Shown here: positions 1 through 13,089 of the stretch, piece after piece
How the letters are laid out: every line of letters starts with the position of its first letter
Position numbering within the stretch: the stretch's first letter is position 1
Assembly (NCBI GenBank): GCA_030998225.1
Contig: JAPYXD010000744.1
Span: 1,426,001-1,490,000 of the forward strand
Reading direction: 5' to 3'
Length of the DNA: 64,000 bases
Origin: Diplolepis rosae
Lineage: Eukaryota > Arthropoda > Insecta > Hymenoptera > Diplolepididae
Made by a program: the position numbers and the translations under genes
The notes under the pieces: model-generated
What the model was told of the DNA's origin: nothing
The model's input: only the letters and a program-made list of their open reading frames with translations
Databases searched by the model: none

Positions 1-960
1 TTCTGTAAGTGACCAAACCAATGTATTGTCATGTCAATTTACATGTAAGATAATTAACAGGATGGATGAATGCGAGAGAGAAATGTTAACCTTTTATTAT
101 TTTTGTACCATTCAATTTGCGGATCGTAAATCTCTGTTTTGACGAGGACGTCAAATTGTCGGATGGCCGAACTGTGAGCAATTTTTAGGGTTATTTTAGG
201 CCGAAAAAGTAATAAACGTAGACTTAGCTGGCAAACTGGACGTGCTTTATTCGAGTTCTCTGAGGGCTGCAAAATTAGAAACCTAAGAATTTTATGATGG
301 GAAAATCCCAGAGACCTCGGACTACACGTACTCTTAGGTAGGCGATGAAAATGCCCAGTGGCCGACGAATTGTGATTTAAAGAGCCGTGGGAAACCTGAT
401 AGAGGTAAACTAAGTACGCTAGGTACGATCGGTACAAAAAGGGGAGAGGGTCCTACGCCGGCAGCGGCCAAAAGCCCTTTTTCCTAAATTAGCAGAATTT
501 GTTCGACCGGCAAAGAGTATACACCTCGTCGTCTCGTAGTGGTGGCGTAAACGCATACAATTAGAAATCCGTTTGTGTACTTTAAGTATATTTTTAATAA
601 TTTTAGTAAAGGTAAACGATTTATCCACACAAATCCTGACGAGTCCTATATTAAACTTACCACAGAACCTTCTTTTAAATGTTTTTATACAAGATACTTC
701 TTAATAATAATGCAATTTTTTAATGTACATTTGAAAATTTAGTTTCACTAAACTTCATACGTCGTTATAATAAAAATGTATACTAAATGTAGTTTAATAA
801 TTATATTATATATATCAATAATCATAGTTATAATAATTGATTAATTATATTAATTTTTAAAAATATTATATTAATCATTTATGAAAAAAGTCGATTTATT
901 TTTATTTGAGTAAGGCTAAAAAATTTTATTGACGGCACTTACTCTCACAAGCTCTGAATA
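1..960. other. A+T-rich DNA, no supported gene
   Basis: Minus-strand open frames of 127 and 69 codons lie here, but I see no recognisable domain, signal peptide or splice structure in them. The first 600 bases are less A+T-rich than the rest and could belong to an upstream gene or a repeat. I cannot support a specific call. Confidence 0.5.
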
Positions 961-974
961 ACTCATGCAGTCAC

Positions 975-1207
975 TATATAAGAAAGTTCCAAATATTACA
1001 TCTCAGCATTGTAAGCGAGCGTGTGCGTGATTCGACGAAAGCGTATCGTATTATATTATAAGTGTTGTTATTAGGTTTATATATGTAGGGTTATATGATT
1101 AAGTGTATTTGTAATTGTTAATATGATTGGCTACGTCTGAATGGTGTGAATGCATTTGTGAGTTGTTTATGTTTGTACCGGATGACTATTGATAGGCTGG
1201 AGGTAAG
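975..1207 (+). promoter_or_regulatory. Possible TATA promoter, initiator and first exon with splice donor
   Basis: A TATATAAG box at 975-982 is followed 30 bases later by an initiator-like TCAG (1003-1006). A near-perfect 5' splice site, GAG|GTAAGAA, lies at 1198-1207. An ATG at about 1183 would encode only seven residues before that donor. The spacing is what an insect RNA polymerase II promoter and 5' exon would show. I could not find the next exon, so this may be chance or the start of a gene with a long first intron. Confidence 0.3.
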
Positions 1208-1871
1208 AATTTTTTTTTATTTGAGAGAAGCATACCATTGCCAGTTCAAATAATACGCCCGATGCTCATTTTACCCAACTACGGTTTGAAGCACCTCAAG
1301 CGTCGGTGATATACTTATACATTTCATGTTAATCCACTGACGCATGTTGGTGCCCTGTCGTCGATAACGTTTTAGTCAACTCCTTACTATTCCCTATGTA
1401 ACGCTTATTGTTATTCAATTTGGGTGAATTAGGTATATATCAAATTCATTTTACCCGACTAGGATTTAATAGATGTTCAAATGTCCTTATGTCCCAAGTT
1501 TAATCGACAGAGTTGAGTAAAATTACTTCAACTATTTTTCTCCGTGCGCGAAACTAGAATTGAAACTATATACAACCTAAATCTATGAGAGATATTTTCA
1601 AGAATTTAAAAAAGCAATACGTTTAAAAATTAAATCTTTGAGATTTTAACATTTTTAAGTACATGCGTTAGTAAAATAAACTTTTTATTAAATAAAAATT
1701 ATTGTTTAAATTTGTTACTCATAAATATATATAAAAATCATACTTCGTTTGATACTTATAGGCATGATAATTATTTTATTTATTATGCTAATGTCCTTTT
1801 TACTTCAAATTGAATAACTACCTGAAAAGTCTTGCTCTTTAAATGAAATTTACTTAATACAAACATCTATC

Positions 1872-2762
1872 AAGGGGGTACTATGGTAATCTTTTCTCAA
1901 AAAATCGAAATTTTTTTTTTGCAGTTTCGGTTACATTAAACCCTAAAGTATAATGTATAAACCTCCCTGTACTTCAGATGATATCGAATAGTGATAAAAA
2001 ATGAGATTTGCCGCAAGGAGTCGAGCGATAAAGCATATGCAACTTGAAAAATGTTTCAACACTTGAGAAAATTTATTTTTAAAAATTGTTTAAACAAATT
2101 AATTTTATAAATTTGATAGCAGATTCGTGATCAGCGACCCGAAAAACATATATGTAATGCGATATTCAGGTTGTGAAAAAATAATTTTTATCACTATTCT
2201 TATGATGATGATAGTGATAATTTTTTGCAAAATCTTTAACTGCGTTTTTCTCAAAACTGTGTTTTTGGAACTGTTGCCCACGATTCCGGCCCGTCTACTT
2301 GGCCGATTTGCCTACTTTTTTTTTTTAAATGTTCAAGAAACACCTGGCTATGGAATGACCCATGACCATTGCTGTAAGTTGATATTTAACAACGTTATGA
2401 CACAATCATTTACAAAAAACAGGCGGAAAAAAAAAAATGAAAAGTTGCACTGTTTGTTTATTTATGAAGATATTTTTTTGGTCAAGGTTCATGAGATAGC
2501 CATTCATATGCACTTCAAAATAAAATTTGTTTCGTATGTTTCAGATCATCCACAATGGAGAAATCGTGGGCACCACTTTTAAACATGGCGTCCTATGGTC
2601 CCCTATATCTACACCGGATACTAAAAAAATTAACAACCTAAATTTTTTTATACTTTCCATAACGTGTACTAAAACGTACAAAAATATTTTGACTACAGAA
2701 TAAAAATTTGTGCAAAAATAAAATTCTTGAAAAAAAGGCCATTATTACCATAGTACCCCCTT
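1872..2762. mobile_element. Non-autonomous DNA element, short TIRs
   Basis: The ends are inverted copies of AAGGGGGTACTATGGTAAT (1872-1890, and its complement at 2744-2762). The 0.9-kb interior has one open frame (2127-2582, 151 codons) without recognisable domains, so I treat the element as non-coding. No clear target-site duplication is visible. The element ends about 90 bases beyond the poly(A) signal of the COPI zeta gene. Confidence 0.6.
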
Positions 2763-2852
2763 AAAGTAATGATTTCCTTTCGAGAAATAGGTATATTTAA
2801 ACATAGTTCTAATAAGTAGAACATATAAGGTAAATAACTGTAGAAGAAAATT

Positions 2853-2858
2853 TTTATT
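2853..2858 (-). terminator. Poly(A) signal AATAAA of the coatomer zeta gene
   Basis: AATAAA on the minus strand, about 100 bases downstream of the zeta-COP stop codon and followed by a T-rich stretch. It is the first such hexamer after the stop that I noticed. Confidence 0.5.
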
Positions 2859-2957
2859 AGTGGAATGGTCTTTAATAGTGTATAAATATACATTTCTTAT
2901 AGAATCTGGAATTCTCTTATGCTGCTGAATGTATAATTATGGTACATAAAATATAAA

Positions 2958-4254
2958 TTATTTCAATAATGACCATTTAAGTTGTTCCTTCGCTGATTGT
3001 AGAACCTAAGTGAAGAAAATATATCAATTTCTTACTTGATTTGCTTGTGCAATAACTTAAAAGTTGTAAATTGAATCAAACTATATGACAACTGTAAATT
3101 AATAAATTAAAATAATTATGTAATCTAATTACTAAAACTTTACCTGCGCGACAGTTTGTTCCCCTAGAGGAATATCATCTGTTCTCAGAGCCACTCTTTG
3201 AACTACGCTAGTGGCATCTGCATCCAAAATGATTCTGTAAGCAATACAAAAAATTAATATATAATTATTTAATTCAGAAAACAATAAGATGTAGGTTTAT
3301 CAAAAATATGAACTAACCCTCCATCGCAAATTTCATCTATTGCCAGCATTACTATATCTAAGCTTTCAAAAACGGCTCTTTTTTCGACATTTTTACGCAA
3401 AATGTGACTTACTGAGTCGTATAAACAATTTAGTACACTCATTAATATTAGCTGGAAAAGTTAAATTGGTTATATGAGAATTTTTTTACCTTATAATAAA
3501 AATAAGTTCCCAACAAGAAGTAAGAAATTGAAAATTAAATGTACATGTAATTAAGAGCACAATTTCAAGATTTGTTGTAAGAAAATTCAATAACCTCGTT
3601 TTCATGTGAGCTCCCCATCACGTAGAAAAATAAATCAACATTACTTTTATAAACGCATATTAGTCCATCATGCATAATAATTTGTGTATTAGCCCTGTGA
3701 GTTTTGCTGAATAAACTTTTTTCAAAGTTCTTTTGTTCCTTCGACGTTGGGAATTTGGTTTTGTCGTAATAATTAGCAAGAATTCTATTTCCATCGTTGT
3801 CAAGAATAGCAATTCCCTTAACAGTGTAAAGTGTTGGCTCCTAAAAAAAATATATATAAATGATATGAAAGATACAATTCACCAAATGTAATAGTCTAAA
3901 CATTTAACGAAAGTGAAACTTCCTTCGTTACTTTGCAAATCATCACAACGCTTGAAATATACAAAAAAAAGCAGCAAAAATTAAAAATAAATTTAAAAAC
4001 ACTTCAAAGCAAAAAATAAGACATAAGAACTTAAAAAGCATACTCGAAGATGAGAATGTGCATCGAAATCGCTTTGAAATGATCTGTAGAGGTTAGGTTC
4101 TGAACTTTTAGCCAAAAAACTTCGATTCATGATTTTAACTGTTCCTTATAATGGTTTCAGAAAGAATGCGTGCTCGGATGATGACCTTTCACAAGATATA
4201 ATCAAAAAAACGTCAACAAGTGTTCGAAATACCCACCAATAACTGTCCGTCCAT
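2958..4254 (-). CDS. COPZ: Coatomer subunit zeta (zeta-COP), five exons
   Basis: Zeta-COP is a small subunit of the COPI vesicle coat, which returns proteins from Golgi to ER. It has a longin-like fold and pairs with gamma-COP. Exons (minus strand) are 4237-4254, 3595-3840, 3318-3451, 3144-3234 and 2958-3005. Every intron is GT-AG and the phases join without a break, giving 178 residues; animal zeta-COPs are about 177-180. Visible signatures are [19 protein letters not shown] near the N-terminus, [33 protein letters not shown], and the C-terminal [15 protein letters not shown]. The start MDGQLL comes from a tiny 18-base exon; this is the usual N-terminal length for the family. A longer in-frame exon at 4044-4130 with its own ATG could be an alternative first exon but lacks family similarity. 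No damage is seen, so the gene is probably functional. Confidence 0.96.
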
Positions 4255-6424
4255 GGTCACGTCAATTTGACGTGTCTTCTGCTCTGGCTAAACGTGTCAA
4301 ATTACAGAAATAAGCAGAATAAATACGTAATTCACAGTTAAGAGGATTTTTTAAACAATTTTCCGACAGTTCGCTGTCTGAATTATTCAAAAGTAAAAAA
4401 CCTGCTTTCTTATAAGTCAGATTTATATATATGAAATATGATCAACTTTGCCAACAGACATGAATAGGTTTGTAATTTTAAAGCATAGATTTCAAAAGAC
4501 ATATAGAGATCAGTGTGTCCAGATTTGAAACGGGAACGTTACCAGAGATGAGTTGGGAGATTGCTAAAGTAATGGAATAAGAGAATTTCACAAAAGTGGG
4601 CTGATAAACGCGCCCTCTGAACGCGTTGTGCAAAAGGTGTACTTTGCGCGTCGGTAAATAATGAAAGTTAGAAAATCCAGAAATGATTTACCATCAGAAT
4701 TTCTATGGAGGGGCAGCGGCGCGCGCTGCCCTTGTTTCTTCCTCGTCGCTCTTGCACGCGAGAACGACACGTCCCACTTCTCCTTATTCTCCTCGCTTCC
4801 TTCATGCAATGCTATTTTTAGATTTCACGCTTTCGGTTATCGAGTCAGAATTGAGAATTGTGTATTTCTGTCGAAACCGTGCAAAAGAGGCGCAAAGCAG
4901 ACGACAATTTCAAATTTACGAAATATGTTATTTAAGAGACAACACTTTTTTCCGATATTTTGGAAAAAATCTGCCTAAAATAAAAATCTGAAATATCGTG
5001 TAAAATTTTATAAGCATTTAAACACTTCAAAAATAAACTTTCAGTAAAATTTGATGCCAATAAATGTTCCAAATTTGAATAAATATATATTTTCCTATTC
5101 AAATTTCCATACTTCTTATCAATTTTGTGCATTTAAAAACTTTTTAGTTAGAGAGATATTTTCTATTAAGAAGAGATAAACATAAAATTCAAGTTTAAAA
5201 TTTACATTCTCAGTTTTATGTTAGCAATATTTTCATCTCACATTTTTGTAGCCTAAGCACAGACTTTTCATTAAAAAAATGAAATGGTCTATGGAAAGGA
5301 AAAATTTTCTAATATATGTGGATAAATTAAAAAGTTAAAATACGTGTTCATTAATATCTTCATATGAACATGTAAATAATTATCGATATTAAATTTTACA
5401 TAAAAATTTTTGTCCGAACTGTTCAAATCTTGTTACAATATGACAAGATCATATGGACGAGTTCAATTTTTTTAATGAAATGTTTTGTAATTTTTAATTT
5501 GTCTGTTCTTCTGAAATCGGAGGAAGATTTGAACAATAAACAACAAATTTTCCAATGGAATTCAATGTCAATAAATGCTTAAAGTTTTATATTAAAATTT
5601 TAATTACAAAATTTTGAAGCTTTGTAACTATAACATTTTTTGGAATTTACATCTTCTACATGACAATTTGTATATACATATATATATATAAACTACCATC
5701 GGAAATTACAGAGGTTGACCTGGAGTTTCAATTTTCGTTAAAGTGATTTATTTTATAGAAAGATATTACAAAAGAAATTTTAATTTAGATCTCTTTGAAG
5801 GAAATTAATAAGTATGTAAAAAAATTAAAATTTTAAAAGATTTTTTTAGTATGTCTTCATAGTGATTTGTTAACCTAATTAAAATATTTTTAGAAAGTCT
5901 TTTCTGGATTCTATATGCTGGGGTTGAACACGTTACAAAAAGTCGTGTAATTTTAAAAATGTGTATCCCCATACCAATGAAATCTTAAAGTGTGCTGTTC
6001 GATAAAATATTAGATATAATATATTTTACTTTTGAATAATCAAATCTTTTATTTATACTTATATATTGAAATTTTCATTTATAATATGTTATGTATTCTG
6101 AAAGTTTTTTCAAAATGTTTTATTCTAAAGGATTTATTTTCAATTTTACTTCATACCAAATTAAAGTTAGTGTACGATTTCCTGTGCTAATTTTGATATA
6201 ATTTATGAATTTTTTAAATATTTAAACCTTTTATACTCAAACATTCAGAATTATTTTGAATTCAAAATGTTTTAATAAATTGCATTGGCTTTAGGGTCCA
6301 TAAATGAAGAAGTTTATTATAAATTAAATCAAGGGTCATTACAATTTACTATTTTAATTGTTTTAATAAAACATTGAATAATTTAAAAACTTTAAACATA
6401 TTAATACGTTCATAGTTACATACT

Positions 6425-6530
6425 TAAGTTTAAAGAATTTGAAAATCTTTCTGTGGAAAAAAGACGTTTTCGAATGCACCGGGATTCGAGCCCGGGTATT
6501 TCGATTGCCGGTAGACTGTATGTACATTCG
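6425..6530 (-). repeat. tRNA-derived SINE-like fragment
   Basis: On the minus strand, GGGCTCGAATCCC resembles an RNA polymerase III B box (T-loop). It is followed by TTCGAAAACGTCTTTTTTCCACA. Nearly the same block occurs on the plus strand at 24890-24930. The shared B box plus shared downstream sequence suggest two copies of one tRNA-related SINE. No convincing A box was found. Confidence 0.4.
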
Positions 6531-6879
6531 TGTAAAAATATTAAATATTTTGAAAATGTTTTTTCAAGTATTTTACTTTATAGTAATGATTTGTTGAATT
6601 TACTTCACACCGAATAAATCTCAAAGTGCAAGATCGCATGCGAATTCAAATACAATTTATGCTTTTTTTGTAATATTTAAAACCTTTCTTTACACAGACA
6701 CTTCCATCGGAAATTAGAGGTTCATATGTTATTTAAGCTATTGTTAAAGTAACTTAATTTTTATAATAAAAGGTTAACATTTTTTCATGATGCTAAAATA
6801 AAAGTTAACACAGTTTTGCTTCTAATAAGCCCAAGTTAAGAGCATAATATTAATTTTGTAAAAATATACTACAAAAAAT

Positions 6880-6990
6880 GTGCCCGCTTCGTGGGCACAT
6901 TCTCATGGCGCGCTTCGCTTGCAAGTTTGAGCGCGCCTGGGGCGCGCGATTCTATCGTCGCACTCGGTCTTATATTCTTCGGACCCTAAA
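6880..6990. repeat. GC-rich palindromic patch
   Basis: A short GC-rich block in A+T-rich DNA with repeated GCGCGC / CTTCGC words and a small hairpin, GTGCCCGC..GTGGGCAC. Related CTTCGCGCT words recur near 7235 and 15570. Function is unknown; it probably belongs to a repeat family. Confidence 0.35.
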
Positions 6991-7319
6991 GCCAACTAAA
7001 AACATGAACAATATTTGAATATTAATACTAAGGGCCGATATAAGTCCTGTTTCATTATTATTTGAATTTATTACTTGTAATTTGATACTTAAGTTCAAGT
7101 CAATTTTATAATATTATCGATGTGAATTACATTTTCTCAAAGTTACTAAATTTGTTTTTGATTTCAAATGAAAAACAAATTCAATTTACTTAAAGCTCTA
7201 TCAGCCTCAAAGAACACATTCTTATCATGAAACTTGCGCTTCGCGCTCGATTTTCTGTATACTTTTCTGTAACTTTCTAATAATTTACAAGATTACAAAA
7301 AATCTATTTTCTTCCAAAT

Positions 7320-8700
7320 ATTTAAAAAAGGAGGAGAATTCATAGACTCTTTTAGAGAAAAAGATTTTTTGTATTATCGCTTATTTTGTATCACACATAT
7401 TTTGGTTCAAAAATGGAATTTTTTATTTTCAATATTGTATTTTTTAAAACCAAAACATGAAAGATACATCTTGTCAAAAAATGTCCTACTGAGAATTTGT
7501 AGACCTCATTTAGGCAAATAATTTTCTATCTCAACGTTTTTTTCGTATGTCACATATTTTGTTCAAATAATGGAATTTTTGAATTTTAATCGTATTTTTT
7601 AAATTATAATGAAAAATATACGTTTTATTAGAAACAATATCTGAAAATATTTGTATATATTATTGAAACGAACAATTTTCCATTCTTACGTTTTTTTCGT
7701 ATTTCACATATTTTAGTTAAAAAATTGAATTTCGGATTTTCAATGGTATTTTTTTTTTTAATTAAAAAGAAAAATATACATCTTATGAAAAAATGTTGCA
7801 GTTCAAACTTGTAGATCTTTATATCATATAGGTTTGGTTTCGTCGGTCTTGCGGTCAATAAAACAACATTCTATAAAAAACTCCTTCATTATATTTGGTC
7901 AAAAATTCTCCTATGTTTCAACCTCACTGCGGGTCTTTTTCAAGGAATATATATGTCACTAAAAATTGAACAAATCAATTTACCATGAAATTTCTTTTTC
8001 CAAAGAGAACTATTTTATATGTTGTGTTGATATAATAAATAAGTACTTACATAAATTACAAAAAAACGAAAGCACACATGAAGATTCAGTCTTATTCTTG
8101 AAAATGTTATTAAAATTAAAGCCTCAAAGATTGAGGGCTTCAATAATTTAAAATTACATTATAATACGGTGTGTACAATCCGATGAAGCAACGCAAACTG
8201 TAGGATAGAGAGACGAAGATACGATAAATTGAATTAAATTCACCAATGAATAACCAAAAAAATAATGCCATGGCAACTACGATTAATATTCATCATTTCA
8301 GCCTTACAATTTATTGAAATATTAATATTCTTATTGATATAAATTGATTCAATAATTTTTCTTTAATGTTGCTTTATTGACCCTAAGACCGACGAAACCA
8401 AACCTATATCTGATATAATAATATAACGGTCGAAGAAATGGTCATCCGTTCTTTATAAAGGAAAAAAAACAAACAAAAATTCTAGCCTGTTGTTTACAAA
8501 TTTCTAAGTTATCGAGTATATGACCTATTACTACTGCAGACGGACAGACAGACAGACACTTTCGTAAAAACCGTTTTTTCTGACTCAGAGGATCTCAAAA
8601 CGTAAAGATTTGACGAAAATTCCGAAAATTATTTTTCACATAAAACCAAAACCTTAATGCTCATATGATGAGAATCTAAAAGACATCAAATTTAGATCTT
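7320..8700. repeat. Dispersed repeat: about 150-bp tandem units plus CAGA-rich tail
   Basis: Three to four diverged units share the words GTAGACCT, TTTTTTCGTAT, TCACATATTTT and AAAAATATAC. They are followed by a tail with (CAGA)n and ACACTTTCGTAAAAACCG, then CTCAAAACGTAAAGATTTGA. A second copy lies at 52686-53531, inside a satellite array. This copy is interrupted by a MITE at 7831-8404. The layout (tandem body and a constant 3' tail) suggests a retroelement 3' end, but I cannot name the family. Confidence 0.55.
7831..8404. mobile_element. MITE, TIR GGTTTGGTTTCGTCGGTCTT
   Basis: The ends are inverted: GGTTTGGTTTCGTCGGTCTT at 7831 and its complement ending at 8404. Similarity continues into TGCGGTCAATAAA / TTTATTGACCCTA. 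TATA flanks both sides (7827-7830, 8405-8408), fitting a TA or TATA target duplication. The 574-bp length and lack of a transposase make it non-autonomous. It sits inside the 7320-8700 repeat. Confidence 0.65.
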
Positions 8701-9913
8701 TCTTAATAATATTAATATAACTCTAAAATTAATTAACATTGTCAAAAGTCTGTAGTCTCATTTCAAAGGTAAGTTTTCATAGTATTTTTCTAACTAATTA
8801 AAATGTTTTTGGAATTTTTCTGCTAGGTTCTGCTCTAGAATCAAAGATGGTAATGAAAAATCATCAATATTTTGATAAAAATTTCTAAATTTATTAAAAT
8901 ATGATATACATCGATTTTTAAAAACTTCTTGAAGAAGCTACATATTTTAAAAATTGCATGACTTTTTTGAATTCTGTTCAACCCCAAGATAGAATCCAGA
9001 AAAGAATTTCTAAAAATATTTTGATTAGGTTAAGAAATCACTATGAAGACATACTGAAAAAACCTTTTGAAATCTAAATCTAAATTAAAATTTCTTTTGT
9101 AATATCTTTCTATAAAATAAAACACTTTGACGAAAGTTGAAACTCCAGGTCAATCTGTAATTTCCGATGGTAGTTTATATATATGTATACATACGAATTG
9201 TCATGTAAAAGATGTTAAATTCCAAAAAATTGTATTCAATGTATTTTATTTTTTAGTAACCGTTTGTCGACTTAGCTTCATATCAAGAAAAGTTTGAGGT
9301 GTAAATTCACATATAATTTATGTATTTTCTTAAATCAGCAAACACTTCATTTACATTTATTTATCGAAATTTTCATACCAAAGATGTTACCTATTACAAA
9401 AATGTTCAAACCCTTCATTTTTGAAACTTGTATTTCATCTTGAATGATATCTTATTATAAAATATTCTCTACATAATTTAAAGAAAAAATGCTGAAATCG
9501 ATATTTTGTTTCGAATCTTTAAGCATTTATTGACTTTAAATTTCATTAAAAAATTATTTTTCAAGTATTTAAATCATCTTAAAATTTTACAAAATCTTTT
9601 AGATACTTATTTCAGATCAATATTTTTCAAAGTATATAGAAAAAATGTGTAATTTTTTTAATGTTATATTCCGTAATTTTGAATTCGCGTCTATTTCGCG
9701 CCTCCTTTGCATGAAGTTGAGAAAAATACAATTTCTGATTTTAACTCGACAACCGACAGCGTGAAATCGAAGCGAGTTAGTGGGGATACACTGACATGAC
9801 GCGCTTCATTGTGTGTGCTCCCACATATTATTATAACAGCGCGGACCTTTAATTTTAGTTCGAAAAAGATCCGAAAAAGCTGTATGCAATTGGGGGCGCT
9901 GCAAAAGTAATAA

Positions 9914-10185
9914 TGTAGGGAACGACCATTCGTTATTGTAAACCTCGACTTCGCCATCTTAAACTTCTTTTATAGTCTATGCCACAACGGCGGCCATGCT
10001 TTGGCGTCAGTTAGCAGCGGCCCGCTGCCAGCGGGTCGTTCCCATGACGTGACGCAACGTTTAGTATGACATAGACTCATTTGTTGTTTAATAAAAGTAT
10101 ATTTTTAATGTTAAATCAGTGACTAGTTATTTCTGGCTGACTTGGGAAAGTAGGTTCCCTGAATAAATATATTAAAATACCTACA
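9914..10185 (+). repeat. 5' LTR of retrotransposon 1
   Basis: The LTR starts TGTAGGGAACGACC and ends AATACCTACA, 272 bp. An AATAAA lies near 10090. Compared with the 3' LTR it carries an extra 14 bp in a GCAGCGG-rich palindromic stretch near 10010-10035. Confidence 0.93.
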
Positions 10186-10186
10186 C

Positions 10187-10204
10187 TGGTGACCCCGACG
10201 TGAT
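10187..10204 (+). promoter_or_regulatory. Primer-binding site of retrotransposon 1
   Basis: TGGTGACCCCGACGTGAT begins one base after the 5' LTR. The TGG start pairs with a tRNA 3' CCA. I do not assign the tRNA with confidence. Confidence 0.8.
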
Positions 10205-11841
10205 GAAATTATCACTGGAAAAGGAAAATGACGCTACTTCTACATAATGGCGTTTTCAGTCAGTCGCCAACGATTCTAGTCTTCAATATTATGGGACGAC
10301 CCGCCAATCACTCACAACAATTATTTATTGCTGCCAACGACGCATTTTTGGACTGACCCGAAATTTTATAAAACTGACGCTGCTGGAGGAGTTCTTTTAA
10401 TTTTGAAATTCAACACATCAAAAATGGCATTTTATTGAATTTCAACAACGTCTACAATTTTAATGAAAACTCTTCAACACAACTTGGTCTGCAGCTGGTT
10501 TCTTCGATTGCTTCAAGTTAAGTTAATCTTCTTTTAAACTGCATCTATTAATTATTTCACTGATGCTTTTATTGTATGAGGCTTTATACAATTTCAAATT
10601 TAACGAAATTTTTAAAGTACAATCAAAGGTCGAAAATGTTTTCATCTCTGAAACTTGTCAATCAACTTGTATGTAAACTCACCTTCAAACAATTTTAAAC
10701 ATTCAATCTTAAATCCTGTATTAATTTATTTACAAAATTTTATTTCGATTTCTCTTCGACATTCAAATTTTATATTTAATTCTCAAGTTAAAGCAACTAC
10801 GATCTGTGATATATATCTTCTTTATCATTAGACTATCAGTATTGAATACGATATGGAAATATGCAATATTCCTAGAAATTGATATAATTCAATATCTTTA
10901 AACGATTTAGTTGTAAGTAACTATTGTGATAGCTGCCAGTATTAGTTTTATACATTTGAAACTTCTTTTCAACCAAGCTTCGTAAATTTAATGTCTCCTC
11001 GCGCGTCAAACCAAATGTTTACACTTTGTCTTGTCACCTTTGTGATATATTGAACTTCGTCTACCATTATATTATTTTAATTCGAAATCAATTTTATATT
11101 TGACTTTTGCGAAATTTTTCCGCACTAAATCCATAACACTGTTTTGTATTTAGTCCAAATTCGATTTTTATACGCTCAAATTTGGTTACGTCAGTCTTTT
11201 TCAATTGATGCTCATTTAACGTTTAGAATTATTAATACTGTGATTGACATTTATAATCGATTGAAAAATCATAATTATACATTTATTTTTGTCTATCACC
11301 CCCAGAGTGCTTAGAATTTACACATACTATTTATGTTTTTATCATTTCAATGCGATTTATGATAATTGTGCTTTAACACCTATTTGTTGTGGTCCACATG
11401 ACAGCCTTTGTATTTCGCTTTTTCGTACTGGAGGCTGGAATCTGGACTTCCGCATTTTCGTGTTGAAGGATCTATTTTATTTAGCGTTATTATAATATAA
11501 CCGAAAACACATTTGCGAAACACATTTATTGTCTTTTAACTTTTTTCGCAGCTAACTCTGGATGTTTGATGTTGCAGTTTAACAACTGACGTTTCCAATT
11601 GAATATAATAATTCACAACAAGGAATTCAGAGTTCATTCTGGCGTGACGCTCAATACCACTCTACTGAATCTATTATTATGCATTCTTTTAAATTTGTTT
11701 CTTGTTATAAAAATTATTGATTTTTTTTTTTTTTTTCATTCGAAGATCAAAATTTTATTATTTTATTGCGCTTTGACGTTTTTATTTCTGTTGACTTGCA
11801 TATGTCTCTGGCATTTCTCACTTAACAATAACTATACTACA
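10205..11841 (+). other. Untranslated leader of retrotransposon 1
   Basis: About 1.6 kb of A+T-rich sequence lies between the primer-binding site and gag. Small open frames (11289-11495, 11599-11934) lack recognisable domains. A long leader is common in Ty3/gypsy elements. Confidence 0.6.
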
Positions 11842-12362
11842 ATGGCTGATGGCGGGCAGTCCTCGGAGGGGCCCAATCTCCGGAATCATCCAGAACTTTG
11901 CTCAAATCGAAATGCAGCGCGCCGATGCATATAGAACTCCGAAAATTCCAAAATTTTTTCGGGAAGACCCCGTATCATTTTTTGTAATTGTCGAAGCTTC
12001 TTTTAGACAAGCTCAAATAAATCTCGAGTCAACTAAAGCTGACTACCTGGTCGCCAACCTCGATCATGACTTGATCCCACACATCAAGCATATTCTCGAG
12101 TTGGAGCCAAAACCTCGCGACATTTATACCCAAATTAAAACGCGTCTCATCGCTAGTTTCTCGATCTCGGCGGAGACTCGCCTTCGTCGGCTTTTGCGAG
12201 GTGAAGTCATTTCCGAGGGTAAACCTTCTTTGCTCCTGACCAGACTCAGAGCTTTAAATGACGGCAGTTGCACCGATACGATAATCAAGAGCGTTTTCTT
12301 GGATCAGATGCCTTCCCACATTCGTGCCATTTTGGCCATGTCAAACGTGGAATTTTGCAATT
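11842..12362 (+). pseudogene. gag: gag remnant of retrotransposon 1
   Basis: A Gag capsid-like region is readable from 11849: a PKFFREDPVSFF-type start, then a helical region ending near [11 protein letters not shown]. It resembles the retrotransposon Gag (capsid) family that forms the virus-like particle. The likelier start, ATG at 11842, is in another frame and stops after about 30 codons, so there is an early frameshift. The nucleocapsid zinc knuckle and the protease are missing. At about 12360 the sequence jumps from Gag directly into reverse transcriptase, which marks an internal deletion. Confidence 0.8.
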
Positions 12363-13089
12363 TTTCATCAGATGGTGGAAGACGGTATTTGCCGTCCCTC
12401 CAGCAGTCCTTGGGCAACACCCATTCATATGGTTAAAAAGAAGAGCGGCGAATGGCGCGTCTGCGGCGATTTCCGTCGTTTAAATGCGATTACCATACCC
12501 GATAGATACCCTGTACCTCACCTTCATGACTTCTCATCAATGTTGCGAGATAAGCGAGTATTCACTAAACTGGATCTTCACATGGCATATCACCAGATCT
12601 CTATTGCTCCGAACGATATTCCAAAAACAGCGGTCATAACCCCATTTGGCCTTTTCGAGTATACGGTCATGACCTTCGGCCTAAGAAACGCTGGTCAGTC
12701 GTTCCAGCGATATATCTATCGCGTTCTGGGTGATCTCAATTTCGTATTCGCGTATATCGATGACATTCTCATTGCTTCCTCTACTAAGGAGGAGCATGAG
12801 AATCATCTGCGAACCGTTTTCCAACGTTTAAAGGAATTCTCGCTGCGCATTAACCTCAGGGTTGCCACAAGTCAGGGAAGTCAGGGAAGTCAGGGAAAAG
12901 TCAGGGAAATCGTAGTGGTCTGGAAAAGTCAGGGAATTTAAGGTTTAGTCAGGGAATCGCTGTGGCCAGATCGTGCGTTACTGCGTTTCACTGTGCCGCG
13001 GTCAGTTCTTCCAACTCTTCTTCCTTCTTGCTCGGTTAACTCGCCGCAGCAGACACAGGCTAGCAAAAGTGTTCTCAGATCGTGGAACT

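Noticed and set aside
54..628. Minus-strand open frames of 127 and 69 codons
   Set aside because: No domain, signal peptide or exon structure recognised; low-complexity use of residues. Not enough to call a gene.
2127..2582. 151-codon plus-strand frame
   Set aside because: Lies inside an inverted-repeat element, with no recognisable domain; probably chance.
9691..9957. 88-codon minus-strand frame (and its relative at 19403-19654)
   Set aside because: Both cross LTR 1 ends; the shared N-terminus is simply the LTR sequence read backwards.
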